64,000 nucleotides of DNA from Elephas maximus indicus (lineage: Eukaryota > Chordata > Mammalia > Proboscidea > Elephantidae), in NCBI RefSeq assembly GCF_024166365.1, contig NC_064827.1:15107001-15171000 (forward strand), read 5' to 3'. Below, piece by piece: positions 1 through 12,045 of the stretch (position 1 is its first letter; every line of letters begins with the position of its first letter). Both the position numbers and the translations under genes were made by a program. The notes beneath the pieces are model-generated. The model ran no database searches, was not told where the DNA came from, and worked only from the letters and a program-made list of their open reading frames with translations.

Positions 1-909
1 CCGATTCTTATCCTGGGCAACCTACAGAACTGGCTCCAGGACCACCTGATCCTGTACCAACATGGAGGCTCAGTGTACCCCCAGGTCCTCCATCTCCAGC
101 TCAGGCCCAGTCACCTGATGAAGAGCCTGTTGGAAAGCCTGATTCTTATGCTGGGCCACCTTCAGAACAAGCTTCTGGAGCACAGACTGCTGTCAATCCT
201 ATTCCTTCTGAAACAACAGAGCTTGATGTGGCCCCACATCCTCCATCTTCAGCTCTGGCCCAGGCTCCAGATGAAGAGCCTACTGGAATATGGGGTTCTT
301 ATCCTGGGCCACCTTCAGAACCAAATTCAGGACCACCAGCTGATGTCTATCCTGTACCTGCAGCAACACCAGAGCTCAGTGGAACACCAGGCCCTCCATC
401 TCCATCCCAGCCCCCAAAGAAAAAGCCTATTGAAAAGCTAGATTCTAATCCTGAATACCTGTAGAACTTGATCCTGGACCACTAGTTGATGTGGATCTCG
501 GTCCTGCACCAACACTGGGGCTCCATGTAGCCCCAGGTCCTCCATTTACAGATCTTGACCGGACATCAGATGAAGAGCCTATTGGAATGCCAGATTCTTA
601 TGCTGGGCCACTTTCAGACCAGGTTTGGGACAACCCACTGATGTCAATCCTCTTCATGCAGCAACAGTAGAGCTCAATATGGGCCCAGGTCCCTCACCTC
701 CAGCTCAGGCCCAGGCATTGAATGAAGAGCCTGTTGGAAAGCCAGATTCTAATCCTGGGCCATGTACAAAACTCAATTCCAGACCCTCAGCTGATGTGGA
801 TCCTGACCCTGCACAAAGACCTGAGTTCCATGTAGACACAGGTCCTCCATCACCAGCTCTATCCCAAGCACCAGAGTCTGAGCAAGTTGCCACACCTACT
901 CCACAATAG
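1..909 (+). pseudogene. Decayed copy of RALGDS-like terminal exon (proline-rich repeats)
   Basis: The frame is open from base 3 to a TAG at 462-464. It encodes the same roughly 51-residue unit (cores such as YPGPPSEP and PDEEPVGKPDS) as the terminal exon at 28298-29451. A one-base loss near 450 creates that stop. The repeat resumes in another frame, shifts again near 620, and is then open to a TAG at 907-909 with an ending like PESEQVATPTPQ. Three disjoint frames are therefore needed to cover one repeat array, so I call it a decayed exon of a neighbouring tandem gene copy. The rest of that copy would lie left of the window. The alternative frame 73-441 is open only because the repeat unit lacks stops there. 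Confidence 0.75.
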
Positions 910-1058
910 CTCCTCAGCCACAGCCAGGAAGCTTAGGCTCCAGAACCAGATCCTTTCTTATCCCCCTGAATAGGTATTTCATCAGTTTATTTGTAGTCAT
1001 TTTACAGCTCACTTTATACTTTTAGTTTATACTATTTTAACTGGTAGATTTCTCATTA

Positions 1059-1064
1059 AATAAA
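1059..1064 (+). promoter_or_regulatory. Candidate polyadenylation signal AATAAA (copy A)
   Basis: AATAAA lies about 150 bases after the end of the decayed terminal exon. The same signal sits at the equivalent place after the intact gene (29678-29683). It may instead be part of the adjacent antisense L1, so its use as a poly(A) signal is inference. Confidence 0.35.
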
Positions 1065-1089
1065 TTTTTAATAGTTATAACGAGTGTGA

Positions 1090-1545
1090 TATAGTAGCTT
1101 TTTGTACTTTCACAATCCTATTCAACCAACGCCAGTATCTACTTCAGAACATTATCATCACCACAAACAGAAACCCTGGACCCATTAAGCAGTCCTCCCT
1201 GTGCCCCCTACCCCATGCCCATAGCAATCAGTGATTGGATTTCTGTGCCCATGGATTTTGCTGCTCTGGATTTCTTATCTAAATGGAAATTGTGGCCTTT
1301 TGTATCTTGCTTCTTAGCTTAACGTGTTCGAGGTCCGTCCATGTTGTAGCACACTTCAATTTCTCATACTTTCTATGTCTCAGTGGTATTCCATTGTGTG
1401 GATAGCCCACACTTTGTTCATACAGTCATCTGTTGATGGACATATGGGTTGGTTCCACCTATTGACTGATGGGAGGAGCAGTGCTGCCGTGAGCATTCAT
1501 AGACAGGTATTTGCCTGAATGCCTATCTACGGGATAAATTCCAGG
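1090..1545 (-). repeat. Old L1 3'-end fragment, antisense
   Basis: The plus strand reads as the complement of a conserved L1 ORF2-end/3'-UTR. Landmarks are a 'gaaaccctggacccattaagc' type stretch, a 'gtattccattgtgtggatag' type stretch and a 'ctgttgatggacatatgggt' type stretch. The paralogous copy is at 29740-30150, so this insertion predates the duplication. Confidence 0.7.
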
Positions 1546-3500
1546 AGTGGGTAAAGAGGAGGTTGGAAGGGTGAGGACACAGTCCAGGTATGGGGAGTGA
1601 GAGTGTCAATGAGGAAGCAGTGGAGGTCTCAAGAGTAAGGTGGGAACTGGGTCAGTAGGAGCCACAGGTGTAGGGAGTGAGGAGGTGGGAGGGGCCACTT
1701 GAAGTCCAGGTGTGGTTGATGAGGTGGGAGGGGTTAGGAGGCAGCCTAGGTGTGGGAATTGAGAAGGTGGGAGAGGCCAGGACTCAGGCTGGGTGTAGAA
1801 ACTTAGGAAGAGGGAGGGGGTTAGCAGAAGGCTCAGGTGTGGGTAATGAGGAGTTGGGGAAGTTCAGATCCCAGCCAGGTTGTGGGAAGTTAAGGGGAGG
1901 CAGAGGTCAGGAGAAGAGTTATGTGAAGGTATTGAGTGAGTGGAAGGGAGCAGAGGATAGCCCAGGTGTGGGAAGTGAATATATGGAGGGGTCAGCAGAC
2001 AGCAAAAGTCTGCAAGGAAAGAGGTAGAAAGTGACAGGAGAAGGCACAGGTGTGGTCAGTGAGGAGGTGGGCAGGACCAGGAGGCAGCCAAGGTATAGGG
2101 AACAGGGGGAGACCATGACAAACCCCAGGGGTAAGTAATGAGGAGGTGGGAGTCACAAGTGTCAGGAGGAGGCACAGTTGTGAAAAGTGAGGTGGTGGAG
2201 AAACACACCCAGCTTTGAGTAATGAGGCAGACAGGTCAGGAGACAGCCCAGTCCTGGAAAGTGAGAAGGGTGTGTGAGGAAAGGAAGTGAGAGAGCCCAG
2301 GGGGAGGCTCAGGTGTGGGGAGTGAGTAGGAAGGAGGGATCAGTAGAAGGCACAGGTGCAGGGAGTAATGAGGTGGAAGGGTGCATGTGGCTGCCCAGGT
2401 GAGGGTAATGAGGTAGAGGGAGGGATAAGGAGGAAGCCCAGGATGGGTATGACAGGATAGGTGGGGTCAGGAGATTGGGTTGTAAAGGAAGCAGGTATGG
2501 TGACAAGCAGGACTCCCAGGTGTTGGATAGAGGAGGTGGCTGGTGTCAGGAGACAGCCTAGGTGCAGGAAGTGAACAGGTTGGAGGGTGCAATGGTAGCT
2601 CAAGTGTGAGTGATGAAGAGGTCAGTGGGGTCAGAAGGTGGCCAAGATGTGAGGAGTGAGAAGTTGGGAGGAGTCAGGAGGCAATGCACCTTGGGAAGTG
2701 AGGAGGTGGGAAGGTTTTTCCTATATGGGCCCAGAGAAGGTGGGCAGAGTGTGAGAAGGGGTAGGATTGGGCAATTGTGAGGCTTGAGGGGCCACAGAAT
2801 GCCCAGTATTAGGAATTAAGGAAAAAGGAGGGTCAGGTGAGGAGGTGGGCTGGGTGAGGAGAAGGCACAGCTGTGAAGAGAAAGCAGGAGGGTGGGGCCA
2901 GGATATCACAGAAGTGTGGGTAATGAGGGGCGGGAGGGCTTAGGAAGCAGGCCAGTTTTGCTAAATGAGGAAGTGGGAGGGGTCGGAATCCCAGGTATAT
3001 GAAGAGAGAAAGTCTGAAGGGTCAAGATGCTGCTCAAGAATGGGAACTGAACATGTAGGAGGGGCCAGGTTTCAGCCCAGGTATTGGGAGGAGGTGGGAG
3101 TGGCCAGGAGGATGCCCAGGTCTCAGGAGTGAGGAGGTGGGAGGGGTGAGAAGGTAGGGGTCAGGAGAGTGCAGGTGTGGGTACTGAGGAGAGGGACAGG
3201 GTCAGGAGGGTACCCACTTGTGTTGGAGAGAGGAGGTGAGACAGGTCAGGTGAAGGCAGAGCCTTAGCGTGAATGAAGTAAGAGGGCTCCGGAGAAGGTA
3301 CAGGTGAGGCTAAGAACAGATGGGAAGGGCCAGGAAGTTGCACAGGTATGGAGAATGAGGAGGTCCAAGGCCTCAGGACGCAGCCCAGGTGTGGGTACCA
3401 CAGCAGTTGAAAGGGTAGAAGCAGCCCTTTGTGGGGAGTGAGTAGGGGGACCAGCAGGAGAACCCTCAGATGTGGGTGATTAGGACATTAGAGGGCTTAG
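1545..3500. repeat. 43-bp minisatellite, copy A
   Basis: About 45 degenerate units with a core like CAGCCCAGGTGTGGGGAGTG followed by AGGAGGTGGGAGGGGTCAGG. The period is about 43 bp where units are cleanest. The G-rich plus strand leaves long antisense frames open (for example 2340-2603), which are artefacts. Copy B lies at 30150-31100 in the same position after the terminal exon. Confidence 0.85.
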
Positions 3501-3529
3501 GAGCAGGACTTCAGCCTGGTTTGTTATAG

Positions 3530-3716
3530 TTGGAACCCCTGCTGAGAATTTGCATTTCTAAGACGTTCCCAGGTAAGAGTAATGCTGCTGGTTGGGGACC
3601 AGCTCTGAGAAGTAGTAGAGCAGTGGTTCTCAAAATTTATTATACATAAGAACCACCTGGAGTTTTGGAATGCAGATTCTGATTCAGTATATCTGAGGTA
3701 GAACTGCAAATTCTCA
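3530..3716 (-). mobile_element. MER5A-like hAT (Charlie) fragments
   Basis: The terminal motif CAGTGGTTCTCAAA at about 3631 and the internal piece GAGAATTTGCATTTCTAA at about 3543 are typical of MER5A. The distal half (3530-3615) precedes the proximal half (3625-3716), so this is two fragments or one rearranged copy. Strand is relative to the usual consensus and is uncertain. Confidence 0.6.
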
Positions 3717-4554
3717 GCAAGAGTTTGAACCGGAATAAATGGGTCTGAAGCCCTGGTCAAGAGTCAGCCTGGCAGGAGGTGCTGGGCCCTGAGCAAGCCC
3801 AGGGTCGGGTAAAAAAGTGGAAGCAGCCAGGAGATGTCCGTGTGTGGAGAGTGAGGAGGTAGATGAGGTCCCTGGTCCCCACCCTTCACCCCTCACCCAG
3901 ATGACCCATCAGAATAAGGCTCTGCAAGGCCAGGGCAGGGACAGCATGGAGGAGGTGACCTCAGACTAGAAGTGACAGAGGCCCAGTGGAGGAGTCAGGA
4001 GGCCATGGTGGGGCATAGGCCTCTGCCGAACACCCCCAGCCCTGGCCTGAGGCCCTCAGGCCCTGAACATGTGTCCACAGATGGGGGAGGCCCTGTGCAC
4101 CCCAACCTGTCTGACAGCCCTAGAGGCCCCATCTCCCCACTGCCCCTTAGTGGCCACTGACCACCCACATGTGTCCTCTCTGAGATGAACTTGGAGTGGG
4201 CACCAGGCTCAGAGGGAGCATCATCAAGGGGCCAAGAGAGAGAGCTTTTCTCCCAGGGCGATGTAATGAGGGGTTTGGAGGGGCTCATGCAAAGACGGGA
4301 ATCATGTGCCTCTGGAAAACCGGACTTCCAGTCCTGAGACATCACATACATTAGGACCTGTGAGTCCAGAATTCCAGAACCAGAACATCTCCTCGATTCC
4401 ATGATGGCTCTGATAGCCAACCCACCATATTCTGGAAACTGGAAAACAGGACTAATCAAGAACAAGCACAGAATTGGAGCCCTGTTCCCTGAGGCATCTG
4501 GGTTTGTCTCCTCACCCCTACAGTGGGGAGAAAATATTAGTGTGTCAATTCCCA
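3717..4554. other. Intergenic or intronic sequence, no recognised gene
   Basis: Mostly single-copy-looking GC-rich sequence. A 62-codon plus frame (3972-4160) and a 232-codon minus frame (3995-4693) exist. The minus frame runs through the CA repeat as a Val-Cys run and matches no family I know. Confidence 0.4.

Positions 4555-4595
<41 letters not shown>
4555..4595. repeat. (CA)n microsatellite
   Basis: About 19 CA units in an uninterrupted run. Confidence 0.97.
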
Positions 4596-4598
<3 letters not shown>

Positions 4599-4956
4599 GA
4601 CATATACTCTTCTGGGCATGCGTGCTGTATGTGCCATAAAGATAATCTACAAACATCATCATCACTGTCGTTTCTCTTTGGTAAACGGACCACCCATCCC
4701 AGCCACTAGCCCAGGTAGTCAGGAATGGCCCCAGGGCCCTAGAAGCTGGTCTCTAAACACTCTCTCATCTTCCTGCACCATTTCCTGAGTTGGGCAGGGC
4801 GGGTGGCATCCACATCCTACAGAAAAGGAAGACTGAGGCCCAGGAACTGAGCTTCGGAAACCAGAAAAAGAGACACAGGATGAGAAGGGGCAGAAGTCCC
4901 AGCCCAGCATTCAACTATAGTAGGCTGTAATACGGGGTCAAGAGCTCTGGCCAGGG

Positions 4957-5104
4957 CAGATTATCCCATAGGCGAGGTAAGCACAGTGCTTACCTTGCTT
5001 ACCAGATCACCTGTAGTGAACGACTTCACTTGTGGAATTGTTCATTATAGATTAGTAAGCAAGCACAAGTAAGCCCATGCTTACCTTGTTACGGGATCAT
5101 CCCC
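4957..5104. mobile_element. Palindromic MITE-like element
   Basis: The left arm begins GATTATCCCATAGGCGAGG (4959). The reverse complement of the right end begins GATGATCCCGTAACAAGG. Both continue into a shared GTAAGCA...GCTTAC palindrome, giving arms of about 35 bp around a spacer of roughly 70 bp. A related inner piece (core AATTGTTCACTATAGATGAT) recurs at about 5237-5272. I do not recognise the family. Confidence 0.5.
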
Positions 5105-5277
5105 TCCTTTCAGGGATTGTAAATTTGAAAAGAGGCTTTGATTTTGTAGGAAGGTGCTGTGGGGTTGAGATAGAGACAGATGTGAGCAATACCTAGAAGC
5201 AGAGTCTTTAAAATGTGGTTAAAAAAAAAAAAAGTAGAATTGTTCACTATAGATGATCTGGTAAACAAGTTCAGGAT

Positions 5278-5525
5278 GTCAAAACTTCGTCTGACATATT
5301 TTGGACTTGTTACTTAGTGGGGCCAGTCCCTGGAGAAAGACGCCATGCTTGATGGAGGGTCAGCGAAAAAGAGGAAGACTCTCAATGAGATGGATTGACA
5401 CAGTGGCTGCAACGATGGGCTCAGGCATAACAATGAGTGTGAGGATGCTCAGGACTGAGCAGAGTTTTGTTCTGTTGTATGTGGGTTCTGTATGAGTCTG
5501 ACCCACTCGACGGCACTTAACACCA
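5278..5525 (+). mobile_element. RTE (BovB-like) 3' end
   Basis: The sequence matches the 3' end at 53620-53850 in order: the 'ggtcagcgaaaaagaggaag' region, 'agatggattgacacagtggc', and an end like 'ctcgacggcacttaacacc'. It is 5'-truncated, as is typical of RTE insertions. Confidence 0.8.
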
Positions 5526-5659
5526 CCTCTCTCATTTTACCTTAACAGCCCTGTGAATAAATATGTGGGACCCTCTTCAATTTAACAAGGAGCCCTTCAC
5601 CAAGTCCTTCTGAAAGACCCTGCACAATCACCCAGACCACCCGGGAATAGGTTTTCATT

Positions 5660-5757
5660 CCCATTTTGCTGATGAAGAGACTGAGGTGGGGAGCTTCAGT
5701 GAGGTGCCAAGGTCAGACAGCTGACGGGTGAGGAACTGGTTCTGGGACTCAGGCCTG
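5660..5757 (+). repeat. MIR fragment
   Basis: Contains the MIR core phrase 'cccattttgctgatgaagag' followed by 'actgaggtggggagcttc' and 'gccaaggtcagacagct'. Confidence 0.6.
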
Positions 5758-7003
5758 TAGGGCTTCCAGGTAGAAATAGGAGAGTGTTGCTACCAGGCAC
5801 ATGCACGTAAATGATGCCCCAGTTTACTTTACATGGTCTTCTTCCTTAAAGTCCTTTCTGCTCTCCCATGTGAAAGGGAAAAGCTATTCCAGGTCATTGT
5901 GGGCCCCGGAGACTGAGCCGACTTCAGTAGCCACATCAAGAAGCTGTTGTTTGACTGTCTTGGAAACTGGTAACCCAACCAAGACAGGGGAAGTTGGATG
6001 ACAGAGACGTTGGATGACCGTTAACATACAGCCCTTCACCCACTCTGTGAGCTAAGGGACTGTGGCTTTTCCTAGTCAGTCCATTCCCTCCCCAGCTCAG
6101 GGAGGTGGATGATGGTTCTCTGGAGAAGCGCAAGGAGAGGTTCTGTGTGGCTCTGGCAAGGAAGGAGGCAAACCTAGGAGAGGAGCTTCCTGTGGGCAGG
6201 AGGAAAGAAAAACAGCAGTACCCTGGATGGAGGTGAATGAAGGGTCTCCACAGTGGTGTCGGTGCCTGGATGCCAAGACATTCCTTTGGGGGAGGGAAGA
6301 AATTATTAGATCATCTGTAAAATATGTCAGTGTGAGCCCTTTCTCAGTCACATGTGATGATCACATGTCATCTGTGGCGCTAGTTAGGAGCCCAGAGGGC
6401 AGGGAGATCCCACCTCTCAAGAGGGTCAACAGGGACTCCTCCCCAAGTTTGTGGAGTGCTTTCCGGGTGCTGCAGTGCTGGGTGGTTACCAGGGGCCTGG
6501 CTCTGTAGATGTTTAGATCCCTCTGTCTAGTTTACCTAGACAGCCCCCATCCAATGGACACCAGGGTGAAACATTCTTGCAAGAAACCGCACAGGGAAGA
6601 CACTCCATGCCATCCCGGCTCCAGTGAACACAAAAAAAATGGCAGCTCTGAGGCTGCTCCTGGTCCTTGTACGGGCATTTGGCCCACACATGACAAAGTA
6701 AAACCTCACACCCCTGAGGAGTCCTGACTGAAATGCACAAGAAGCGCACTAAGCAGAAGACTTTTGAAATATGGATTTGTATCTACTCTTATCCATCATC
6801 CACACTGCAGCAAGAGTGTATTTTACCTTGGATGTTAGCCTAGGAGACGGAACCCTCTCCAGTAGTGACCAGAACTTGTTCATGTATCTCTATGTTTTCA
6901 AAGACCTGTTTATGTTCACGCTCTTTTCATCCAGAATTTTAACAGTTTTTCTACCTTTAAATAAGATTTTAGAAGCCTCTCTTAAAAGTCCCAAGGATTC
7001 TTG
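5758..7003. other. Unassigned single-copy-like sequence
   Basis: No exon with convincing splice sites, no repeat I can name, and only short shadow frames (all under 95 codons). Confidence 0.4.
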
Positions 7004-7031
7004 CACACACACACACACACACACACACACG
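7004..7031. repeat. (CA)n microsatellite
   Basis: Short uninterrupted CA run of about 13 units. Confidence 0.95.
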
Positions 7032-7399
7032 GTTTCAGGACACTAAGTATCACCACTGATGGTGTGGCTCCTTGAGCTGGAGTTAAGAAAGAAAAAGGAT
7101 TCCAGGGTGAAGTTGCAGAGGGAACACTATAGGAAATGTATTCACTGCGTTCTTCACAGGCAAGACACCACAAAAGAAGTCTCAGATTCTTGGATGGAGC
7201 CTCGATCTACCCATCCAAGAAAAGCAGATAAAGTGGGTGGAAGTTACCTGACCTCATCTCCACCCCCACACCACAGCCCTGCAGCCCAGTTCATTTCACA
7301 GAAGCTAAAACAAGACCCAGAGAAAGGAAGGACTTTCCTCGGGACACACAGAGACCCAGCTGTAGATTAGAGAGGAACTTCTCCCTGATGATGGTAGTC

Positions 7400-7760
7400 A
7401 GGATGCAACTGAAGCCACTGGAATGTTTTAGACAGGAGTGTGTCTTGATCTGATTTCAGTTTTAAAAACTGATTTTAGCTACTCTGTGAAGAATGGATCA
7501 CAGAGAGTTAAGGGTAGAAAAGTCCAGAGCCCAGCAACGGAATCCTACTAGAGAACATTATGAGGAACAGGCGGGGAACTGCTGTACTCTGTGGTCCAGG
7601 TGATAGACGGTAACCAGGACGAGAGAGGAGAGTGGAGATGAAGAGAAGGGAAGGGTCTGGAATGCACTGTAGAGGCAAAGCCAAGGCCATTAGTGCTGTG
7701 AACATTAGGGATGAGGGAAAAGGAGATGTTAAGGATGATGTCGTGGTTTGGGTTTGGAAT
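7400..7760 (+). repeat. Ancient mammalian interspersed repeat
   Basis: The order of phrases 'gacaggagtgtgtcttgatctg', 'gtgaagaatggatcacag' and 'ggtccaggtgatagac' resembles a very old, widely dispersed mammalian repeat. I cannot name the class with certainty. Confidence 0.35.
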
Positions 7761-7815
7761 GTGGATGATGGATAGAAAAGTATGTTTGTGTGTGCTTATC
7801 TGTTTCTATTTAGTC

Positions 7816-7922
7816 GGGTGAGAGAGAAGAAGAGAGAAAAGCAGAGAGGCAGAGAGACAGAGGGAATGAGACAGAGAGAGAGAGACTGAGTGAGGCATAG
7901 AGAGAGATAGAGAGAGAGAACA
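7816..7922. repeat. (GA)n-rich low-complexity tract
   Basis: About 100 bp of near-pure purine, mainly GAGA with AGAC interruptions. Confidence 0.85.
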
Positions 7923-8087
7923 CCATGTGTACTGTTTGGACATGTTTGTCTACTGACCAGTAATCATCAGGGACCACGTAAGTGCCTTTCAGAGCCTTCC
8001 TGCTTGAGACCTCAGTCCCTCCAGGTGACGGCAGGAAGAGTTGATCTACAAGTTTCCTGAGTCTCTGTCCCAGACCCCCCTGCCCTG

Positions 8088-10320
8088 GCACCCAGATCCC
8101 CTCCTCTATTCAAGTCCAGGTGTATGCATGTGCTCTGCCCCCTGGTGGGACCCTGCAGCATGAGAGGAGTGGAGGCTGGTCATGGCTCAGGGGATCTTCT
8201 CTGAGGGACGTGAGGTCAGCCCCCGAAGAAGAATGATCAACTTCCACAAGAGAAGAAAGGTGTGCAGCTTTGGTACTGTTAGGGGTTGGGGAGGAATTGG
8301 AGTCTCCCCTGGGCAGGACCCTTCCTCTTAGAATCATGGGGAGAGTTGATGCACACAGAAGGTGAGACCCACCTCCCTGGAGTTGGGGATGGGGGTGGAA
8401 GCCAGGACAACTCCCTGGAGGAGGGGCTGTTTGTCCCAGCTCTGAGGGCAAGCAAGGGCCTAATGGGAGTGGGGGTAGGGGATCCCAAAAGAGCACAAAC
8501 CCAACCCTTGGCCCTGCCCCACCCAACCTCAGTTTCCTCCTCTGTACATTAGGGTGCTTGGAGTCGTTGACCCTCAGGGTTCCGAGACTCATAGAAATAT
8601 CGCTGGCCTTGGTTCTGTGTTGATGACCCACTGTGCTCTGAGATCCTAGGAAAATGTTTTCAACTTCCTGGAATAGAATATTCCACTAGCAATAGATTTG
8701 GAGTGTGGGGACTGGAAACTTGGGGTTGGGAAAGGCAAGTCAGAACCATAGACCATGAGTCCAGGTCCAGGGTCAGGACCAGTCCTTGGTGGAGCCTCAG
8801 GGTTATCCTGAGGAAGTGGGGCCTTTGCCCTGAATGTGGGGACGATGCCTCCTGAGTGAGCCGGACAGCCAAGGCCTGTGGAGGCAAAGAGAGAGCACGT
8901 GAGTCTCCTGAGGTCCCCCACACCACCCGTGGATCTGCAAGTCCTCCTCCTTCAACCTCGGGGCCCGGAAGAGCTGCGGATTTGCGGACACCTGAACACA
9001 GATGTCGCTGTGAGTCGAATCGACTCGATGGCACTGGGTTTGGGTTTTTTTTAAACACAGGTGTGGGTTATGAGGTTTCTTGCCCGGAGCGGCAGTGCTA
9101 GCGCTGGCCACCAGAGGGCAGAAGACTCCCCTGTCAGTGGTGCCCACTGGGCTTTGCTGGAGCAGCCCGACTAGAAGACAGTCACCGCAATGTCATTCTG
9201 GCTGTCACCCTGTCTAGGAGTTGCAACTCCTAATATTACCATCCACGCCCACAATCGGAGCCTAGGTCAGAGGCAGGAAGTAAATCAGATCCTCTCATTT
9301 ATTTATTCAGTAATGGTGCCCCGAACTCTCACCGTGGGCCAGGTCTGTGTTACGTCCTAGGGGGGAGCTGAAAACTACCCACGTGGTCCCTGCTCCAGGA
9401 GCTCACAATGGAGGGGAGTGGGACAAGAGCATGAAGACAAATACATGGGAAAGAAAAGTTCATATTCCATAGCGAAAAAAAACAGGGTGCAGCAGTGAGG
9501 GAGGGCTGGGGCCTTTGGGTGGGGGTCCAGAGGCCTCACTGAGGTGACATTTATTTGTGACCAAAATGGCAGGAGGGGCCATCCATGCACAAGTCGGGGG
9601 ACAGTGTACCAGGGAGAAGGCACAGCTGGTGCAGAGACTGGGAGACAGATGCAAGTTTGCCCAGAGAGGGGGTTGGAAAGCTATCAGTGTGGCTCAAGAG
9701 AGTTGGGAAGGAGAGGAGGGAGGGAGAAGGACGGCAGGTCCAGGTCCCAGGACCTGGGGGGGCTGGATGATCTGTCTCCTGCCCTGTGACAACATCACCC
9801 CAAAACTGATGACTCACAACAGCACACACTGATGATCTCACAGTCTCTGTGGACCAGGACTGTGGCATGGCTTAGCTGGTAACTCTGGGTCAAGTTCTCT
9901 CAGAAGGCTGGGGCTGTGGTCTCAGCTGAGGCTTGACTGAGGAAGATCTGCTCCCTGATCACTCCGTGTTATGGGCAGGGCCTTGTGAGCTGTTGGACTG
10001 GGGACCTCAGTCCTTCTCTGTCTGTTGATCATGGATCTTGGTCATGTGGGCCTCACAGGGCAGGTTGTACAGCAAAGCTGCTTCCCAGGGGAAGAGAGAG
10101 GGAGACATTACAGAGAGATTGAGGAAAGAGAGCAAGAAACAGAGAGCTAATTGTCCTCTCTGATTCTTTAGAAGCAAATCCCTGAGTCCAGTCCACAGTC
10201 AGGGAGGGGTCACACAGGATGTGGAGGTCAGGAGACAGGATTGTTGGGGGCCACTATACAGGTGTGCACCCCCTAGTCTGAGATGAGGCAATGGGTCGGC
10301 TTCTAAATATAATGGAAGTT
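8088..10320. repeat. Upstream duplicated module, copy A
   Basis: Colinear with 20237-22610. Shared anchors are the 'caagtccagg' block at 8112 and 20266, 'ggctggtcatggc' at 8175 and 20338, the 'ctgaggtcctaggaaaatg' type block at 8638 and 21075, and the 'cagctggtgcagagactggga' type block at 9624 and 21846. In copy B this module lies just upstream of the RALGDS-like gene, so it is probably the 5' flank of that gene. Here no gene body follows. The part 9785-10260 is itself an ancient interspersed repeat of unnamed class. Confidence 0.75.
9002..9053 (+). mobile_element. 5'-truncated AfroSINE
   Basis: Only the tail is present: GAGTCGAATCGACTCGATGG, then 'gcactgggtttggg' and a T-rich end. It is flanked by AACACAG at 8995-9001 and 9054-9060, a target-site duplication. 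The paralogous site near 21420 is empty, so it inserted after the duplication. Confidence 0.8.
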
Positions 10321-10463
10321 ATTGGAGGGTTTTATGCAGAGGGTGATGATATCTGATGTTCATTTAATTCCAACGCCATCCTGATGCCAACTGAGAAATG
10401 AGGCCAAGAGCTCAAGCCACCACAACCCAGTCCTGTTTTGAGCTGTGCTCCATGCTGCTTCCC

Positions 10464-11852
10464 CAAATGTCTGTCAGTTTGTCATACTGTGGTGGCTAAT
10501 GTGTTGCTGTGATACTGGAAGCTATGCCACCAGCATTTCATATGCCAGCAGGATCATTCATGGTGGACTGGTTTCAGGGGAGCTTCCAGACTAAGACGGA
10601 CTAGGAAGAAAGACCTGACAATCTAGTTCAAAAAATTAGCCAGTGATAACCTTATGAATAGCAATGGAACCTTGTCTGATATAGTGTCTCAGATTGGAAG
10701 GCACTCAAAAGAAGACTGCGTAAGAGCTGCCTCCTCAAAGTAGAGTTGACGTAAATGACATGGATGGAGTCAAGCTCCCAGGACCTTCATTTGCTGATGT
10801 GGCATGACTCAAAATGAGAAGAAGCATCTGCAAACGTCCGTTAATAATCACAATGTGGAATGTATGAAGTATGAATCTAGGAAAACTGGAAAGAAAAGAA
10901 AGAAATGGAATGCATAAACATAGATATCCTAGGCACTAGTGAGCTTAGATGGACTGGTATTGGCTACTCTGAATCAATCATATGGTCTGCTATGCCAGGA
11001 ATGACAAACTCAAGGAGAATGGTGTTGCATTCGTCCTCAAAAAGAACATTTCAAGATCTATCCTGAAGTACCACGCTGTCAGTGATAGAATGATCCATAT
11101 GGCTACAAGGAAGATCAGTTAATATGACTGTTATTCAAATCTACTTACCAACCACTAAGGCCAAAGATGAAGAAATCGAAGATCTTTACCACCTTCTGCA
11201 ATCTGAAATTGAGCAAATATGCAATCGAGATGCATCGATAATGACTAGTGATTCGAATGTGAAAAATGGAAACAAAAAAGAAAGAACAATAATTGGAAAA
11301 TGTGGCCTTGGTGATAGAAACAACGTCGGAGATCCTATGATAGAATTTTGAAAGACCAACAACTTCTTCGTTGCAAATATCTTTTTTCAATTACGTAAAC
11401 AGCAACTATACACATGGACCTCGCCAGATGGAATACACAGGAATCAAATCAACTACATGTGTGGAAAGAGACAATAGAAAAGGTCAATATCATTGGTCAG
11501 AACAAGGCCAGGGGCCAACTGTGGGACAGACTGTCAATTGCCTGTATGCAAGTTCAAGTTGAAGCTGAAGAAAAGTAGAACAAGTCCACAAGAGCCAAAA
11601 TAGGACCTTGAGTATATCCCACCTGAATTTAGAGACCATCTCAGGAATAGATTTGATGCATTGAACACTAATGATCAAAGACCAGAGAGCTGTGGATTCA
11701 CATCAAGGACATCTTACATGGAGAAAGCAAGAGGTCATTGAAAAGACACCAAAGTGGATGTCAGAAGGGACTCTGAAAATTCTCTTAAATGTAGAGTAGA
11801 TAATGTGAAAGGAAGAAACGATGAAGTAAAAGAGCCAAAAAGATAAGAATGT
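10464..11852 (+). mobile_element. RTE (BovB-like) 5' region and endonuclease, 3'-truncated
   Basis: The 5' leader (about 10464-10740) is shared with 37465-37680. It is followed by the apurinic endonuclease region. Around 11124-11351 one frame reads with endonuclease-like blocks such as KKERTIIGKCGLGDRNN, and downstream comes the 'tggacctcgccagatggaa' type block. The post-endonuclease part (11690-11850) matches 62865-63030. The RT is absent: the element ends abruptly at the start of the duplicated downstream module, so the duplication boundary may lie here. Confidence 0.8.
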
Positions 11853-11859
11853 AAGGGGG

Positions 11860-12045
11860 CAGGGAAACAAGATGAATGGAAACAGAACAACCAGAACAGA
11901 AATAATGAGAATGTTCACGCATTGTTAAGAATGTAACCAATGTCATTGAACATTTGTGTAGAAATTGTTGAATGGGAACCTAAACTGATGTGTAAACCTT
12001 CACCAAAAACACACACAAAAAATTAAAAAAAAAAAGACCAGAAAC
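11860..12045 (+). mobile_element. L1-like 3' terminus with A-tail, copy A
   Basis: Ends in 'gtgtaaaccttcacc' followed by A-rich tails, and is shared with 32710-32920. I read it as the 3' end of an L1 subfamily; the class is inferred. Confidence 0.5.

Noticed and set aside
1545..3500. Spaced repeats that might be taken for a CRISPR-like array or a coding repeat
   Set aside because: Units are degenerate, direct and without unique spacers; this is a GC-rich minisatellite in a mammalian genome.
3995..4693. 232-codon minus-strand frame
   Set aside because: It passes through the CA microsatellite as a Val-Cys run, shows no family resemblance, and has no splice or paralog support.
8110..8631. 173-codon minus-strand frame
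   Set aside because: The paralogous module (20237-22610) does not keep it open, and no family is recognised.
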